From the NCBI GenBank assembly GCA_947177005.1, contig CAMWSZ010000216.1, positions 1 through 5,819 on the forward strand: a stretch of DNA of 5,819 nucleotides, given 5' to 3'. The position numbers and the translations under genes were made by a program. The notes beneath the pieces are model-generated. The model made no database searches, was not told the DNA's origin, and saw only the letters and a list, made by a program, of their open reading frames with translations. The first letter of the stretch is position 1; each line of letters begins with the position of its first letter. The stretch comes from an uncultured Clostridia bacterium (GTDB lineage Bacteria > Bacillota > Clostridia > Oscillospirales > Oscillospiraceae). Of the stretch, positions 1 to 5,764 are shown in pieces.

Positions 1-301
1 GAAAGGCGCTTGTCAGACGGTCATAGGGTCCGTCAACGGTTCGGGACCGGGCGACGAGGATGATGTCAAAGCCCTGCGCCAGCTGGGGCTGGGCGAGACG
101 GTAGACCTCCCGCAGCCTGCGCCGGGCGCGGTTGCGCACGACGGCACCGCCCAGCTTTGTACTCACCGTAACCCCCAGCCGGTTGCGGCCCAAACGGTTC
201 GGGCGGCAGTAGGCCACGAGAAAGGGGGTGACGGCGGAACGGCCCCGGCGGTAGATCTGGCGGAAGGTTCGGTTTTCCTTAATGGTGTCCGTAGTTTTCA
301 T
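1..301 (-). CDS. rnpA: Ribonuclease P protein component (C-terminal end off the window)
   Basis: This is the protein subunit of RNase P, which binds the catalytic RNA (rnpB) and helps it remove the 5' leader of precursor tRNAs in the cytoplasm. The first 100 residues are visible, beginning MKTTDTIKENRTFRQIYRRG. The family signature is clear: KLGGAVVRNRARRRLRE at about residues 49-65 contains the conserved RNR helix that contacts the RNA. It is followed by a QGFDIILVAR strand at about 77-86. Family members are usually about 110-120 residues, so only a short tail is missing. The ATG at 301-299 is chosen because it gives the usual N-terminus. The ribosome binding site is poor: the only G-rich stretch lies 14 nt upstream. 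The gene follows rpmH on the same strand after 102 nt, the classical rpmH-rnpA pair, and is probably co-transcribed from the rpmH promoter. Composition is very rich in Arg and GC, as expected for this basic protein. Confidence 0.95.
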   Translation of the reverse strand, partial: MKTTDTIKENRTFRQIYRRGRSAVTPFLVAYCRPNRLGRNRLGVTVSTKLGGAVVRNRARRRLREVYRLAQPQLAQGFDIILVARSRTVDGPYDRLTSAF

Positions 302-331
302 AGCGATCCAATTTGCCCCCAGAAATCACCC

Positions 332-365
332 GGGGGACGGCAATCCCAAAGAACTTGCCGCCCCC
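332..365 (-). other. Strong stem-loop between rpmH and rnpA
   Basis: In the minus-strand RNA, GGGGGCGGCAA (365-355) can pair with TTGCCG (343-338) and CCCCC (336-332), giving 11 base pairs with one bulged base at 337 and an 11-nt loop. No U-run follows the stem in the minus direction, so it is not a typical intrinsic terminator. It may be a processing or stability element, or may partly dampen transcription so that rnpA is expressed below rpmH; this role is inference. The CCCCC arm also matches a second GGGGG block at 320-316 just before rnpA, so a different fold is possible. Confidence 0.65.
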
Positions 366-403
366 ACAAACGATCTATTTTGCGATGCAAGCTCCGCGTT
401 GCC

Positions 404-538
404 TCACTGGGCCAAGCGGTTGCGGCCCTTCGCACGGCGGCGGGCGAGCACCTTGCGGCCGTTGGCGGTCCGCATCCGCTTCCGGAATCCGTGGACTTTA
501 GCGCGCTGACGTTTTTTGGGCTGATAGGTACGGAACAT
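404..538 (-). CDS. rpmH: 50S ribosomal protein L34
   Basis: This encodes ribosomal protein L34, a small, very basic protein of the large subunit. The 44-residue product begins MFRTYQPKKRQRAKVHGF, continues with RKRMRTANGRKVLARRRAKG and ends in NRLAQ before a TGA. The TYQPKKRQR start, the HGFRKRM block and the GRKVLARRRAKGR block are the hallmarks of the family, and 44 residues is its usual length. Two in-frame ATGs are present, at 544 and 538. The one at 538 is preferred because a perfect AGGAGG at 553-548 lies 9 nt before it, whereas only 3 nt separate AGGAGG from the ATG at 544. The gene heads an rpmH-rnpA transcription unit driven by a consensus promoter about 150 nt upstream. Arg and Lys make up a large share of the residues, as in other L34 proteins. 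Confidence 0.97.
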   Translation of the reverse strand: MFRTYQPKKRQRAKVHGFRKRMRTANGRKVLARRRAKGRNRLAQ

Positions 539-547
539 TTGCATACA

Positions 548-553
548 CCTCCT
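548..553 (-). promoter_or_regulatory. rpmH ribosome binding site
   Basis: A perfect AGGAGG on the minus strand. Its 9-nt distance to the ATG at 538 decides the start codon over the alternative ATG at 544, which is only 3 nt away. Confidence 0.85.
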
Positions 554-570
554 AAAAATTTGATCTTGCT

Positions 571-597
571 GCCGTTAGAAGGAACACCTCTCACGGC
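571..597 (-). other. Stem-loop in the rpmH leader
   Basis: In the minus-strand RNA, GCCGT (597-593) pairs with ACGGC (575-571). Inside it AGAGG can pair with CCTTCT, with one bulged base and a TGTT loop. It sits about 17 nt before the AGGAGG of rpmH, so it could influence translation or protect the mRNA. It was found by eye and no family is recognised. Confidence 0.4.
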
Positions 598-605
598 TAC
601 TCGAC

Positions 606-626
606 GGCGTTCGGACCGCCTTTTTT
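606..626 (+). terminator. Terminator-like hairpin with T-run, pointing away from rpmH
   Basis: On the plus strand GGCG (606-609) and CGCC (617-620) form a short GC stem, with GT/AC able to extend it if one base bulges. TTTTTT (621-626) follows directly. It has the shape of a weak intrinsic terminator for plus-strand transcription, but no plus-strand gene precedes it. In the minus direction the same bases form a hairpin without a following U-run, as part of the rpmH leader. Confidence 0.3.
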
Positions 627-663
627 GGGGTATGGCCCGTCCCGCAGTTGAAAAAATCGGTTG

Positions 664-684
664 TGTCATTTTGCGCAAATGACA
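664..684. repeat. Perfect inverted repeat just after the predicted rpmH start site
   Basis: TGTCATTT (664-671) and AAATGACA (677-684) are exact inverted copies around a 5-nt centre TGCGC. The element covers about +5 to +25 of the predicted rpmH transcript. It could be an operator for a dimeric DNA-binding protein or a 5' stem-loop in the mRNA. No regulator can be named from the sequence. Confidence 0.6.
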
Positions 685-694
685 AGCAAAAGTT

Positions 695-723
695 ATTATA
701 CAGAAAAACGCCCCGGATGTCAA
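695..723 (-). promoter_or_regulatory. Consensus sigma-70/SigA promoter for rpmH-rnpA
   Basis: Reading the minus strand, TTGACA (723-718) is followed after exactly 17 nt by TATAAT (700-695). Both hexamers and the spacer match the housekeeping sigma factor consensus exactly. The start site should fall near 688, giving a leader of about 150 nt before the rpmH ATG at 538. An unusually strong promoter fits a ribosomal protein gene. The promoter lies 80 nt beyond the trpA stop. Confidence 0.85.
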
Positions 724-803
724 CCTAAAAATTGTGAATATTGGGAGCAGGAAATTATGTGAGAATCGCCTTCCTTGTAGAGGACGCTGTAATTCTGTTA
801 TCT

Positions 804-1586
804 TTAGGCCGCGCTTCTCACGGCCTCCTTCATCACAGCCACGTAGTCGCGTACATACGGCACGGCGTTTTTTCCATACTGCGCCGTCAGCTTAATAATT
901 GCGGACCCCACAATCGCGCCGTCGGAAAGCCCGGCCATTCGAGCGGCCTGTTCCGGCGTGGAGATGCCGAAACCGACCGCGCAGGGAATATTGGGATTTG
1001 CCTCCCGCACCAGCCCTACCATGCCGCCGATATCGGTTGTGATCTCCGAACGGACCCCGGTCACGCCCAGCGATGACACACAGTAAAGAAATCCCTCCGC
1101 GGCCTTTGCAATCTGCGCAATCCGTCCGGCGGATGTCGGCGCAATCAGGGAAATAAAGTCCAGTCCATATTGGCGGCACAGCGGAGCGAACTCCTCTTTT
1201 TCCTCAAAGGGCACGTCCGGCAGAATCAATCCGTCCATTCCGATTTCGGCACAGGCCGCAATGAATTTTTCCGCCCCATACCCAAAAACGGCATTGGCGT
1301 AGGTCATAAACACCATTGGCGTTTTGACATCCCGCCGCAGCTCCCGCACCATAGCGAAAATACGGTCTGTTGTCACGCCGCCGGACAGTGCCCGCACATT
1401 GGCCGCCTGAATGACAGGTCCCTCGGCGGTAGGGTCAGAGAAGGGGATGCCCAGTTCGATCAGGTCCGCGCCGGCCCCGGCCATTGCCCGGATCAGGGCG
1501 GCGGTCGTATCCAGATCCGGGTCGCCGCAGGTGATAAAGGGGATAAAGGCTTTGCCGTTTTGGAAAGCCGGCTGAATATTACTCAT
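804..1586 (-). CDS. trpA: Tryptophan synthase alpha chain
   Basis: TrpA cleaves indole-3-glycerol phosphate to indole and glyceraldehyde 3-phosphate, and indole is channelled to TrpB in the cytoplasmic alpha2-beta2 complex. The 260-residue product is of usual length for this TIM barrel. ELGIPFSDP near residues 44-52 carries the catalytic Glu (E44, equivalent to Glu49 of the Salmonella enzyme). The second catalytic acid, normally Asp60 in a DPxADGP motif, is Glu here (E55, in SDPTAEGP). YANAVFGYG (about 94-102), SSLGVTGVR (loop 6) and the phosphate-binding VGFGIS are present. The ATG at 1586 is chosen over an upstream in-frame ATG at 1658: it has GGGAGG 6 nt upstream, and the extra 24 residues would overlap trpB and do not resemble TrpA. 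It overlaps the trpB stop by 8 nt, so translation is probably coupled. It is the last gene of the operon and contains no tryptophan. Confidence 0.97.
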   Translation of the reverse strand: MSNIQPAFQNGKAFIPFITCGDPDLDTTAALIRAMAGAGADLIELGIPFSDPTAEGPVIQAANVRALSGGVTTDRIFAMVRELRRDVKTPMVFMTYANAVFGYGAEKFIAACAEIGMDGLILPDVPFEEKEEFAPLCRQYGLDFISLIAPTSAGRIAQIAKAAEGFLYCVSSLGVTGVRSEITTDIGGMVGLVREANPNIPCAVGFGISTPEQAARMAGLSDGAIVGSAIIKLTAQYGKNAVPYVRDYVAVMKEAVRSAA

Positions 1587-2763
1587 AGAGATCCTCCCCT
1601 CTGTAGCGGGCGATTGCCGCAACGTCTTTGTCCCCGCGGCCGGAGATATTGACAACAATCATTTGATCCTTCCGCATCGTGGGCGCCAGCTTGACCGCAT
1701 AAGCCAGTGCGTGGGCCGACTCAATAGCCGGAATAATTCCCTCAATCCGCGACAGGTACTCAAACGCGCTGACGGCCTCGCTGTCCGTCACGGGCACATA
1801 TTCGGCCCGGCCGGTATCATGGAGCCAGGCGTGTTCCGGACCGATGCCGGGGTAATCCAACCCGGCGGAAATGGAGTAAACGGGTGCGATTTGCCCGAAT
1901 TCATCCTGACAGAAATAGCTTTTCATTCCGTGAAAAATTCCCACACGTCCGGTGGAAATGGTGGCGGCGGTCTCGAAGGTATCCACGCCGCGCCCTGCCG
2001 CTTCACATCCGATCAGCCGCACGGACGGCTCATCAATAAAGTGATAGAAAGCGCCCATAGCGTTGCTGCCGCCGCCCACGCAGGCCAGCACAGCGTCAGG
2101 CAGTTTTCCCTCTTTTTCCATGAGCTGCGACTTAATTTCACGGGAAATGACCGCCTGAAAATCGCGCACAATGGTCGGGAACGGGTGCGGCCCCATTACG
2201 GACCCAAGACAGTAATGGGTATCGCTGACGCGGCTGGTCCATTCCCGCATGGCCTCGCTGACGGCATCCTTAAGCGTAGCGGTGCCGGATGAGACTGGCA
2301 CCACCTTTGCGCCCAGCAGCCGCATCCGGTACACATTCAGCGCCTGCCGTTTGGTATCCTCCCCGCCCATAAAGACCACGCATTCCATTCCCATCAGAGC
2401 GGCGGCGGTGGCGGTGGCGACGCCGTGCTGACCCGCGCCGGTCTCGGCAATGAGACGGGTTTTGCCCATTTTTTTTGCCAGCAGGGCCTGTCCGAGAACG
2501 TTGTTGATTTTATGGGAACCGGTATGGTTAAGGTCCTCGCGTTTGAGATAGATTTTCGCACCGCCCAAATCATCCGTCATGCGCCGCGCAAAGTACAGCC
2601 GGGACGGACGTCCGGCATATTCGTTAAAAAGCCCGGTGAGCTCCCGCTGAAATTCCGGGTCATCCCGGTAGCGGTTGTAGGCATCCTCCAGCTCAATGAC
2701 AGCGTTCATCAGGGTTTCGGGGATATACTGTCCGCCGTGGATGCCGAAACGTCCTTTACTCAT
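1579..2763 (-). CDS. trpB: Tryptophan synthase beta chain (TrpB1 type)
   Basis: TrpB is the pyridoxal-phosphate enzyme that condenses indole from TrpA with L-serine to make L-tryptophan. The 394-residue length is typical. It begins with the GRFGIHGGQYIPETLMNA region common to TrpB1. LNHTGSHKINN at about 78-88 carries the PLP Schiff-base lysine (K85). ETGAGQHG at 107-114 contains the catalytic Glu (E107, Salmonella Glu109). GGGSNAMG at 230-237 binds the cofactor phosphate, and GRGDKD lies near the C-terminus. The communication domain that contacts TrpA falls around 100-190, with LGSVMGPHPFP inside it. The start ATG at 2763 overlaps the trpF stop as ATGA. The ribosome binding site is weak (AAAGGAT some distance upstream), so reinitiation after trpF is likely. 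All expected key residues are present. Confidence 0.98.
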   Translation of the reverse strand: MSKGRFGIHGGQYIPETLMNAVIELEDAYNRYRDDPEFQRELTGLFNEYAGRPSRLYFARRMTDDLGGAKIYLKREDLNHTGSHKINNVLGQALLAKKMGKTRLIAETGAGQHGVATATAAALMGMECVVFMGGEDTKRQALNVYRMRLLGAKVVPVSSGTATLKDAVSEAMREWTSRVSDTHYCLGSVMGPHPFPTIVRDFQAVISREIKSQLMEKEGKLPDAVLACVGGGSNAMGAFYHFIDEPSVRLIGCEAAGRGVDTFETAATISTGRVGIFHGMKSYFCQDEFGQIAPVYSISAGLDYPGIGPEHAWLHDTGRAEYVPVTDSEAVSAFEYLSRIEGIIPAIESAHALAYAVKLAPTMRKDQMIVVNISGRGDKDVAAIARYRGEDLYE

Positions 2764-3374
2764 GGTATCAAACTATCCTTTCGTGCGGCGGCCACCGCCG
2801 CCAGAATCTTGTCACGGTCCTTAAAGCCGTCCGTTTCCACGCCGCTGGAGATATCAATTCCATACGGATGAAGCTGTGCAGCGGCATCGGGAATATTTTC
2901 CAGTGTCAGTCCGCCCGCCAGCAGATAGGGCCGGGGAAAACTGTCCAGCAGAGACCAGTTGAAGCATTCCCCAGTACCATAGCCGTTGTCCAGCAGAACC
3001 AGGTCCGCGCTGCATGCCGCGGCCTGCTCCAAGTCCTCAGCCGTCCGCACACGGAACGCCTTCCAGACAGGGCACCCCGGCGCCAGCGACCGGAGTGCGG
3101 AGATATAAGAACTGTCCTCGTGACCGTGGAGCTGTGCGATCCGGATAAATTTCCGATTTAGCGCCGCCGCTGCAAATTCCACGGGCTGGTCCACAAACAC
3201 GCCTACGGGAACGACAGAGGGGTCCAGCTTTTTGGACAGCTCCCGTACCTGCTCCAGAGAGACATTCCGGCGGCTGCGGGGGAAATTAATAATAAAACCG
3301 CACCAATCCGGCTTTGCCTCATTTACAAAACCGATGTCGCAGGGCCGTGACAGCCCGCAGATTTTAATGCGCAT
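2760..3374 (-). CDS. trpF: Phosphoribosylanthranilate isomerase
   Basis: TrpF converts N-(5-phosphoribosyl)anthranilate to 1-(o-carboxyphenylamino)-1-deoxyribulose 5-phosphate, the third step of the pathway. The 204-residue product is the usual length of a single-domain TIM barrel. MRIKICGLSR carries the catalytic cysteine (C6). PDWCGFIINFPRSRRNVS, PVGVFVDQP, IAQLHGHE, LVLLDN with the catalytic Asp (D129), LLAGGLTLENI and IDISSGVET follow in the standard order. The ATG directly abuts the trpC TAA with no base between, in the same frame. A GGGAGG lies 11 nt upstream, inside the end of trpC. It is a separate gene here, unlike the fused trpCF of enteric bacteria. The 3' end overlaps trpB by 4 nt. 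Confidence 0.97.
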   Translation of the reverse strand: MRIKICGLSRPCDIGFVNEAKPDWCGFIINFPRSRRNVSLEQVRELSKKLDPSVVPVGVFVDQPVEFAAAALNRKFIRIAQLHGHEDSSYISALRSLAPGCPVWKAFRVRTAEDLEQAAACSADLVLLDNGYGTGECFNWSLLDSFPRPYLLAGGLTLENIPDAAAQLHPYGIDISSGVETDGFKDRDKILAAVAAARKDSLIP

Positions 3375-4163
3375 TTACCGTGCCGCCTCCCGCATGGCGT
3401 TCAGCAGTTTAGCTTTCTCGTTGGACCGCATAAACGCCTCCCCGATCAACGCCGCGTCCGCGCCGGTTTGATGTAGCGCGGCGGCGTCCTCGGGACCGGT
3501 CACGCCGCTTTCGGCGACATACAACACATCCTGCGGGATTTTTTCACGCAGTCTCGCGGCGTTGGAGAAGTCCACGGAAAAATCCTTCAAATTCCGGTTG
3601 TTGACGCCGATGATTTTCGCCCCGGCAGAAACCGCTGACGCAATTTCGTGCTCATCGTGGGCCTCCACCAGGGCGGCCAGTCCCAGCCCGTCACAGATTT
3701 CCAGATATTGGGCAACCGTCCGGGTATCCAGAATGGCGCAGATCAGCAGTACGGCGTTGGCTCCCATTAATTTTGCCTGATAAAGCTGGTACGCATCCAC
3801 AGTAAAATCCTTGCGGAGCAGCGGCAGCTTTACCGCCCCGCGGATATCTCGAAAAATCCGGTCCGAGCCTAAAAACCACTTGGGTTCTGTGAGACAGGAT
3901 ATACAGTCCGCGCCTGCGGCCTCGTATTCCCGGGCGATGTCCAGATAGGGGAAATCTTCGGAAATGATTCCTTTTGAGGGAGAGGCTTTTTTGACCTCAC
4001 AGATAAAGCTCATCCCCGGTTTTTTCAGGGCACCGGAAAAGGCGCTGCCGTTAGCGGGAGCAGTCTGCGCACAGCGTTCCTTCAATTCGCCCAGCGGAAT
4101 TTTTCCGGCGTCAGCCGCAACCCGTTCCCGGGCATAGGCAGCAATGGTATCTAAAATCGTCAT
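3375..4163 (-). CDS. trpC: Indole-3-glycerol phosphate synthase
   Basis: TrpC closes the indole ring, turning the TrpF product into indole-3-glycerol phosphate with loss of CO2 and water. The 262-residue product matches the family length. CEVKKASPSKG at 55-65 holds E56 and K58, equivalent to the active-site EYKRKSPS residues of archaeal IGPS. LTEPKWFLGS (91-100), LLRKDFTVD with the catalytic lysine (K118), LVEAHDE with the catalytic Glu (E167), IGVNNRNLKDF (185-195) and VAESGV (216-221) are all present. The ATG at 4163 is 6 nt after the trpD stop and in the same frame. No good ribosome binding site precedes it (only ACGGAT), so its translation probably depends on ribosomes finishing trpD. The residues before LGELKERC form the short N-terminal extension usual for this enzyme. 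Confidence 0.97.
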   Translation of the reverse strand: MTILDTIAAYARERVAADAGKIPLGELKERCAQTAPANGSAFSGALKKPGMSFICEVKKASPSKGIISEDFPYLDIAREYEAAGADCISCLTEPKWFLGSDRIFRDIRGAVKLPLLRKDFTVDAYQLYQAKLMGANAVLLICAILDTRTVAQYLEICDGLGLAALVEAHDEHEIASAVSAGAKIIGVNNRNLKDFSVDFSNAARLREKIPQDVLYVAESGVTGPEDAAALHQTGADAALIGEAFMRSNEKAKLLNAMREAAR

Positions 4164-4169
4164 ATCCGT

Positions 4170-5180
4170 TCACGCATTCGTATAACGCACGACTTCCGCC
4201 AGCTTCTCCGCGGCTCTGCCGGAATCCAGCAGCGATTCCGCCAGCTTCACGCCTTCCTCCAGCGTACCGGCCCTGCCGCCGATATACAGCGCCGCGCCTG
4301 CGTTCAGACACACCGCCTGACGCCTTGGACCTTTTTCGGAACCGTCAAGTATTGCTCTGGTAATAGCGGCGTTTTCCTGCGGGGTACCGCCGGTCAGCGC
4401 ATCCCTGCCGCAGCGGGTATACCCGAACTGCTCCGGCGTGATCTCATAGGTTTGGAACCAGTTGTCCCTGATTTCACAGACCGTTGTGGGTGCGCTCATG
4501 GAAATTTCGTCCAGCTTGTCCTGACCGTACACGACCATACCGCGGGTAACGCCCAGTTTGCTCATGACCTGCGCCAGCGGTTCGACCAGCGCACCGTCGT
4601 ACACGCCCATCAGTTCCATGTTAGCACCGGCGGGGTTGGACAGCGGTCCCAAAATATTGAAAACGGTCCGAATGCTCAGTTCCTTGCGAATGGGCGCGAC
4701 ATATTTCATTGCGATATGATAATTCTGTGCAAACAGGAAGCAGAAATTCAGGTCCTTCAACATATCCGCGCTTTTTTCAGGCGGAATGGTGATGTTCAGG
4801 CCCAGCGCCTCCAGTACGTCGGCGGCGCCGGATTTCGAGGAAGCGGCGCGGTTTCCGTGCTTGGCGACAGGCACGCCCCCGGCGGCAATCACAAAAGCGG
4901 CCGTGGTGGAGATATTGAAGGAGTTGGAGCCGTCGCCGCCGGTGCCAACGATCTCCAGTACATCCATATCGTGGAGCAGCTTCACGCACAGGGCGCGCAT
5001 CCCGGCGGCGGACCCGGTGATCTCGTCAATGGTCTCGCCCTTCATGGACAGAGCGGTCAGGTAAGCGGAGGTCTGAACGGGGGTTGTTTCTCCGCTCATG
5101 ATCTCGTTCATCACGGCTTCCGCCTCAGCGTAGGACAGGTCTTCCTTTTTGGACAGTTTGATAATCGCATCTTTAATCAT
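4170..5180 (-). CDS. trpD: Anthranilate phosphoribosyltransferase
   Basis: TrpD transfers the phosphoribosyl group of PRPP to anthranilate. The 336-residue product has the helical N-terminal domain followed by the nucleoside phosphorylase class III alpha/beta domain. GTGGDGSNSFNIST begins at about residue 79 and binds PRPP. KHGNRAASSKSGAADVLEALG follows from about 107. APIRKELSIRTVFNILGPLSNP (about 162-183) contacts anthranilate, and KLDEIS (about 222-227) carries the metal-binding acids. The start is placed at 5180: an exact AGGAGG at 5194-5189 lies 8 nt before it and the product then begins MIKDAIIKL, a usual TrpD start. An ATG six codons earlier (5198) has this ribosome binding site inside its reading frame and is less likely. 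It is a free TrpD, not fused to TrpG as in enteric bacteria. Confidence 0.97.
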   Translation of the reverse strand: MIKDAIIKLSKKEDLSYAEAEAVMNEIMSGETTPVQTSAYLTALSMKGETIDEITGSAAGMRALCVKLLHDMDVLEIVGTGGDGSNSFNISTTAAFVIAAGGVPVAKHGNRAASSKSGAADVLEALGLNITIPPEKSADMLKDLNFCFLFAQNYHIAMKYVAPIRKELSIRTVFNILGPLSNPAGANMELMGVYDGALVEPLAQVMSKLGVTRGMVVYGQDKLDEISMSAPTTVCEIRDNWFQTYEITPEQFGYTRCGRDALTGGTPQENAAITRAILDGSEKGPRRQAVCLNAGAALYIGGRAGTLEEGVKLAESLLDSGRAAEKLAEVVRYTNA

Positions 5181-5188
5181 GGTAAAAT

Positions 5189-5194
5189 CCTCCT
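5189..5194 (-). promoter_or_regulatory. trpD ribosome binding site
   Basis: Exact AGGAGG on the minus strand in the 17-nt trpG-trpD gap, 8 nt before the ATG at 5180. It sets the trpD start. It is the only gap in the trp gene run that carries a perfect site, so trpD can initiate independently. Confidence 0.85.
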
Positions 5195-5197
5195 GCA

Positions 5198-5764
5198 TTA
5201 CAGAGCTATAAAATTAGCGAGCATTGTTTTTCCGTCGGGGGTCAGAATGGACTCGGGATGAAACTGCACACCGAAAATCGGATATCCGGCGTGCTGTACC
5301 GCCATGATTTCTCCCTCATCGGTCCGGGCGGTAACGCGCAGGCAGTCCGGCATCGTATCAGGGCCGGCGGCCAAAGAGTGGTAGCGGGCCACGGGAGCGG
5401 GCGAGGGGCAGTTTTGGAACAGGGGACAATCTTTATCAAACGTTATAGAAGACTGTTTCCCGTGCATCAGCCGTTTTGCGTAGGTGACCGTCGCGCCAAA
5501 CGCGGCGCAGATCGCCTGATGACCAAGACAGACGCCCAAAATCGGGAATTTGCTCCCCAGCGTTTTGACGGCCTCAATAATAACCCCGGCATTCTCCGGG
5601 CGTCCCGGCCCCGGAGAAATGATAATATGGTCCGGGGCAAGAGTTTCAATTTGGGCAACGCTCAATTCATCGTTGCGCACAACTTTGATATGCGGCTCGA
5701 TTGCGCCGACTAATTGGTAAAGATTGTAGGAAAAGCTGTCATAATTATCAATCAGCAAAATCAT
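5198..5764 (-). CDS. trpG: Anthranilate synthase component II (glutamine amidotransferase)
   Basis: TrpG hydrolyses glutamine and passes ammonia to TrpE, which makes anthranilate from chorismate. The 188-residue product is a complete class I glutamine amidotransferase. It begins MILLIDNYDSFSYNLYQ, has the oxyanion segment SPGPGRPENAG (50-60) and the nucleophile elbow GVCLGHQA with catalytic C79. It also has HGKQS (101-105), RYHSL (127-131), and FGVQFHPES with H169 and E171 completing the triad. The sequence alone cannot exclude dual use as PabA for folate, which has near-identical proteins, but the position between trpE and trpD makes TrpG the main role. The ATG overlaps the trpE stop by 4 nt (ATGA), and AAGGAGG lies 7 nt upstream within trpE. 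It contains no tryptophan residue. Confidence 0.96.
   Translation of the reverse strand: MILLIDNYDSFSYNLYQLVGAIEPHIKVVRNDELSVAQIETLAPDHIIISPGPGRPENAGVIIEAVKTLGSKFPILGVCLGHQAICAAFGATVTYAKRLMHGKQSSITFDKDCPLFQNCPSPAPVARYHSLAAGPDTMPDCLRVTARTDEGEIMAVQHAGYPIFGVQFHPESILTPDGKTMLANFIAL

Larger units (their letters stand above)
539..803. other. Intergenic region between trpA and rpmH
   Basis: These 265 nt hold no credible gene. From right to left on the minus strand they contain 80 nt after the trpA stop with no clear terminator, the consensus rpmH promoter (723-695), the palindrome (684-664), and the rpmH leader with two small stem-loops (620-606 and 597-571). Only weak near-matches to the DnaA box are present (TGTGAATAT at 733-741 and TTATACAGA at 696-704), not the cluster expected for an origin. 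Confidence 0.7.

Noticed and set aside
332..365. Intrinsic terminator between rpmH and rnpA
   Set aside because: The stem is strong but no U-run follows on the minus strand, so complete termination before rnpA is unlikely.
298..723. A 141-codon minus-strand reading frame across the rpmH region
   Set aside because: It overlaps rpmH in another frame, starts inside the promoter -35, has no ribosome binding site and resembles no protein; rpmH is unmistakable.
693..741. DnaA boxes marking oriC
   Set aside because: Only two imperfect matches (TTATACAGA, TGTGAATAT), one overlapping the -10 box; no cluster and no AT-rich unwinding element.
1587..1658. Longer TrpA start at the ATG at 1658
   Set aside because: It would add 24 residues translated from the end of trpB in another frame; the ATG at 1586 has a good ribosome binding site and gives the normal TrpA N-terminus.
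1663..2292. A 209-codon plus-strand reading frame opposite trpB
   Set aside because: Antisense shadow of trpB with no family resemblance.
5181..5198. TrpD start at the ATG at 5198
   Set aside because: The AGGAGG that fits the ATG at 5180 lies within this extension, and TrpD proteins normally begin near MIKDAI.
4452..5261. A 269-codon plus-strand reading frame opposite trpD and trpG
   Set aside because: It lies antisense to conserved genes in GC-rich DNA where long open shadows are common, and its translation is low in complexity with no recognisable domain.
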